Shown here: piece after piece, positions 6,036 to 6,186 of the stretch
Position numbering within the stretch: position 1 is the stretch's first letter
Layout of the letters: each line of letters opens with the position of its first letter
NCBI GenBank assembly: GCA_025935435.1
Contig: JAICVH010000156.1
Coordinates: 1-6,186 of the forward strand
DNA: 6,186 bases
Source: Burkholderiales bacterium
GTDB lineage: Bacteria; Pseudomonadota; Gammaproteobacteria; Burkholderiales; Casimicrobiaceae
Direction: 5' to 3'
The notes under the pieces: generated by a model
What the model was told of the DNA's origin: nothing
Databases searched by the model: none
The model's input: only the letters and a program-made list of their open reading frames with translations
Position numbers and translations under genes: made by a program

Positions 6036-6186
6036 CTAATACGTGGCACGCCCGCCCGAAATGTCGAGCACGAAGCCGGTCGTGAACGAGCAATCCTGCG
6101 ACGCCGCCCATGCGACCAGCGCTGCAATTTCGTCGACGTCCACCATGCGGCCGCGCGGAATCTTCGCGACCATGTAGTCGATGTGC
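6036..6186 (-). CDS. Short-chain dehydrogenase/reductase (SDR), C-terminal 49 residues only
   Basis: The final 49 codons and TAG stop of a gene entering from the right edge. The visible sequence includes IPRGRMVDVDEIAALVAWAA, the typical SDR helix region (a P-x-G-R-x-x-x-x-x-E-I-A-x-x-V-x-x-x-A pattern), then FTTGFVLDISGGRATY, where the TG and GG mark the last Rossmann strand and C-terminal loop of classical NAD(P)-dependent SDR enzymes. The nucleotide-binding motif and the Tyr-x-x-x-Lys active site are outside the window, so cofactor and substrate cannot be judged. It lies 21 bp upstream of the TRAP receptor gene on the same strand. It may therefore oxidise the transported hydroxy- or sugar acid or a product of it (inference from context). 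Confidence 0.9.
   Translation of the reverse strand, partial: HIDYMVAKIPRGRMVDVDEIAALVAWAASQDCSFTTGFVLDISGGRATY

Noticed and set aside
4933..6111. 392-codon minus-strand frame overlapping the TRAP receptor in another frame
   Set aside because: It is an Arg-rich out-of-frame reading of the receptor gene, whose own frame has a signal peptide and conserved family motifs.

Overview
The window is GC-rich with strong codon-position bias. Every gene I can support lies on the minus strand, so it is best read from the right edge to the left. The gene families, GC-rich codon use and protein style suggest a betaproteobacterium of the Burkholderia/Paraburkholderia type. That is inference from family resemblance, since there is no rRNA or other marker here.

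Right part (about 3184-6186): the tail of a short-chain dehydrogenase/reductase (SDR), then a complete three-gene TRAP transporter: DctP-type periplasmic binding protein, DctQ-type small membrane subunit and DctM-type large membrane subunit. The genes are packed tightly (21 bp, 21 bp, then a 4-bp ATGA overlap) and look like one catabolic operon. The binding protein keeps the two arginines, 20 residues apart, that hold the substrate carboxylate in this family. The substrate is therefore probably an organic or sugar acid, and the SDR may oxidise it or a derivative. A bulged hairpin of about 11 bp lies just past dctM.

Middle (about 2482-3030): a small lipoprotein with a clean lipobox, a very tyrosine-rich segment, three tandem 8-residue Asp/Trp/Arg repeats and a polar tail. 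It has a near-perfect Shine-Dalgarno sequence that overlaps a small potential hairpin.

Left part (1-2485): two DNA-repair genes. The first is a stand-alone LigD-type polymerase/primase domain whose ATG overlaps the lipoprotein stop. The second, 152 bp further on, is an ATP-dependent DNA ligase with an N-terminal DNA-binding domain (LigB-type), cut by the left edge before its OB-fold domain. Together they could add a few nucleotides at a break or gap and seal it, as LigD does in one polypeptide. Neither Ku nor the LigD phosphoesterase domain is seen here.

Most of the window is ordinary. The points worth a second look are the separate polymerase and ligase genes, the lipoprotein/polymerase overlap, the uncertain ligase start, and the two small RNA-structure candidates. 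I found no mobile element, CRISPR array, tRNA or rRNA. No gene-free stretch exceeds about 155 bp.
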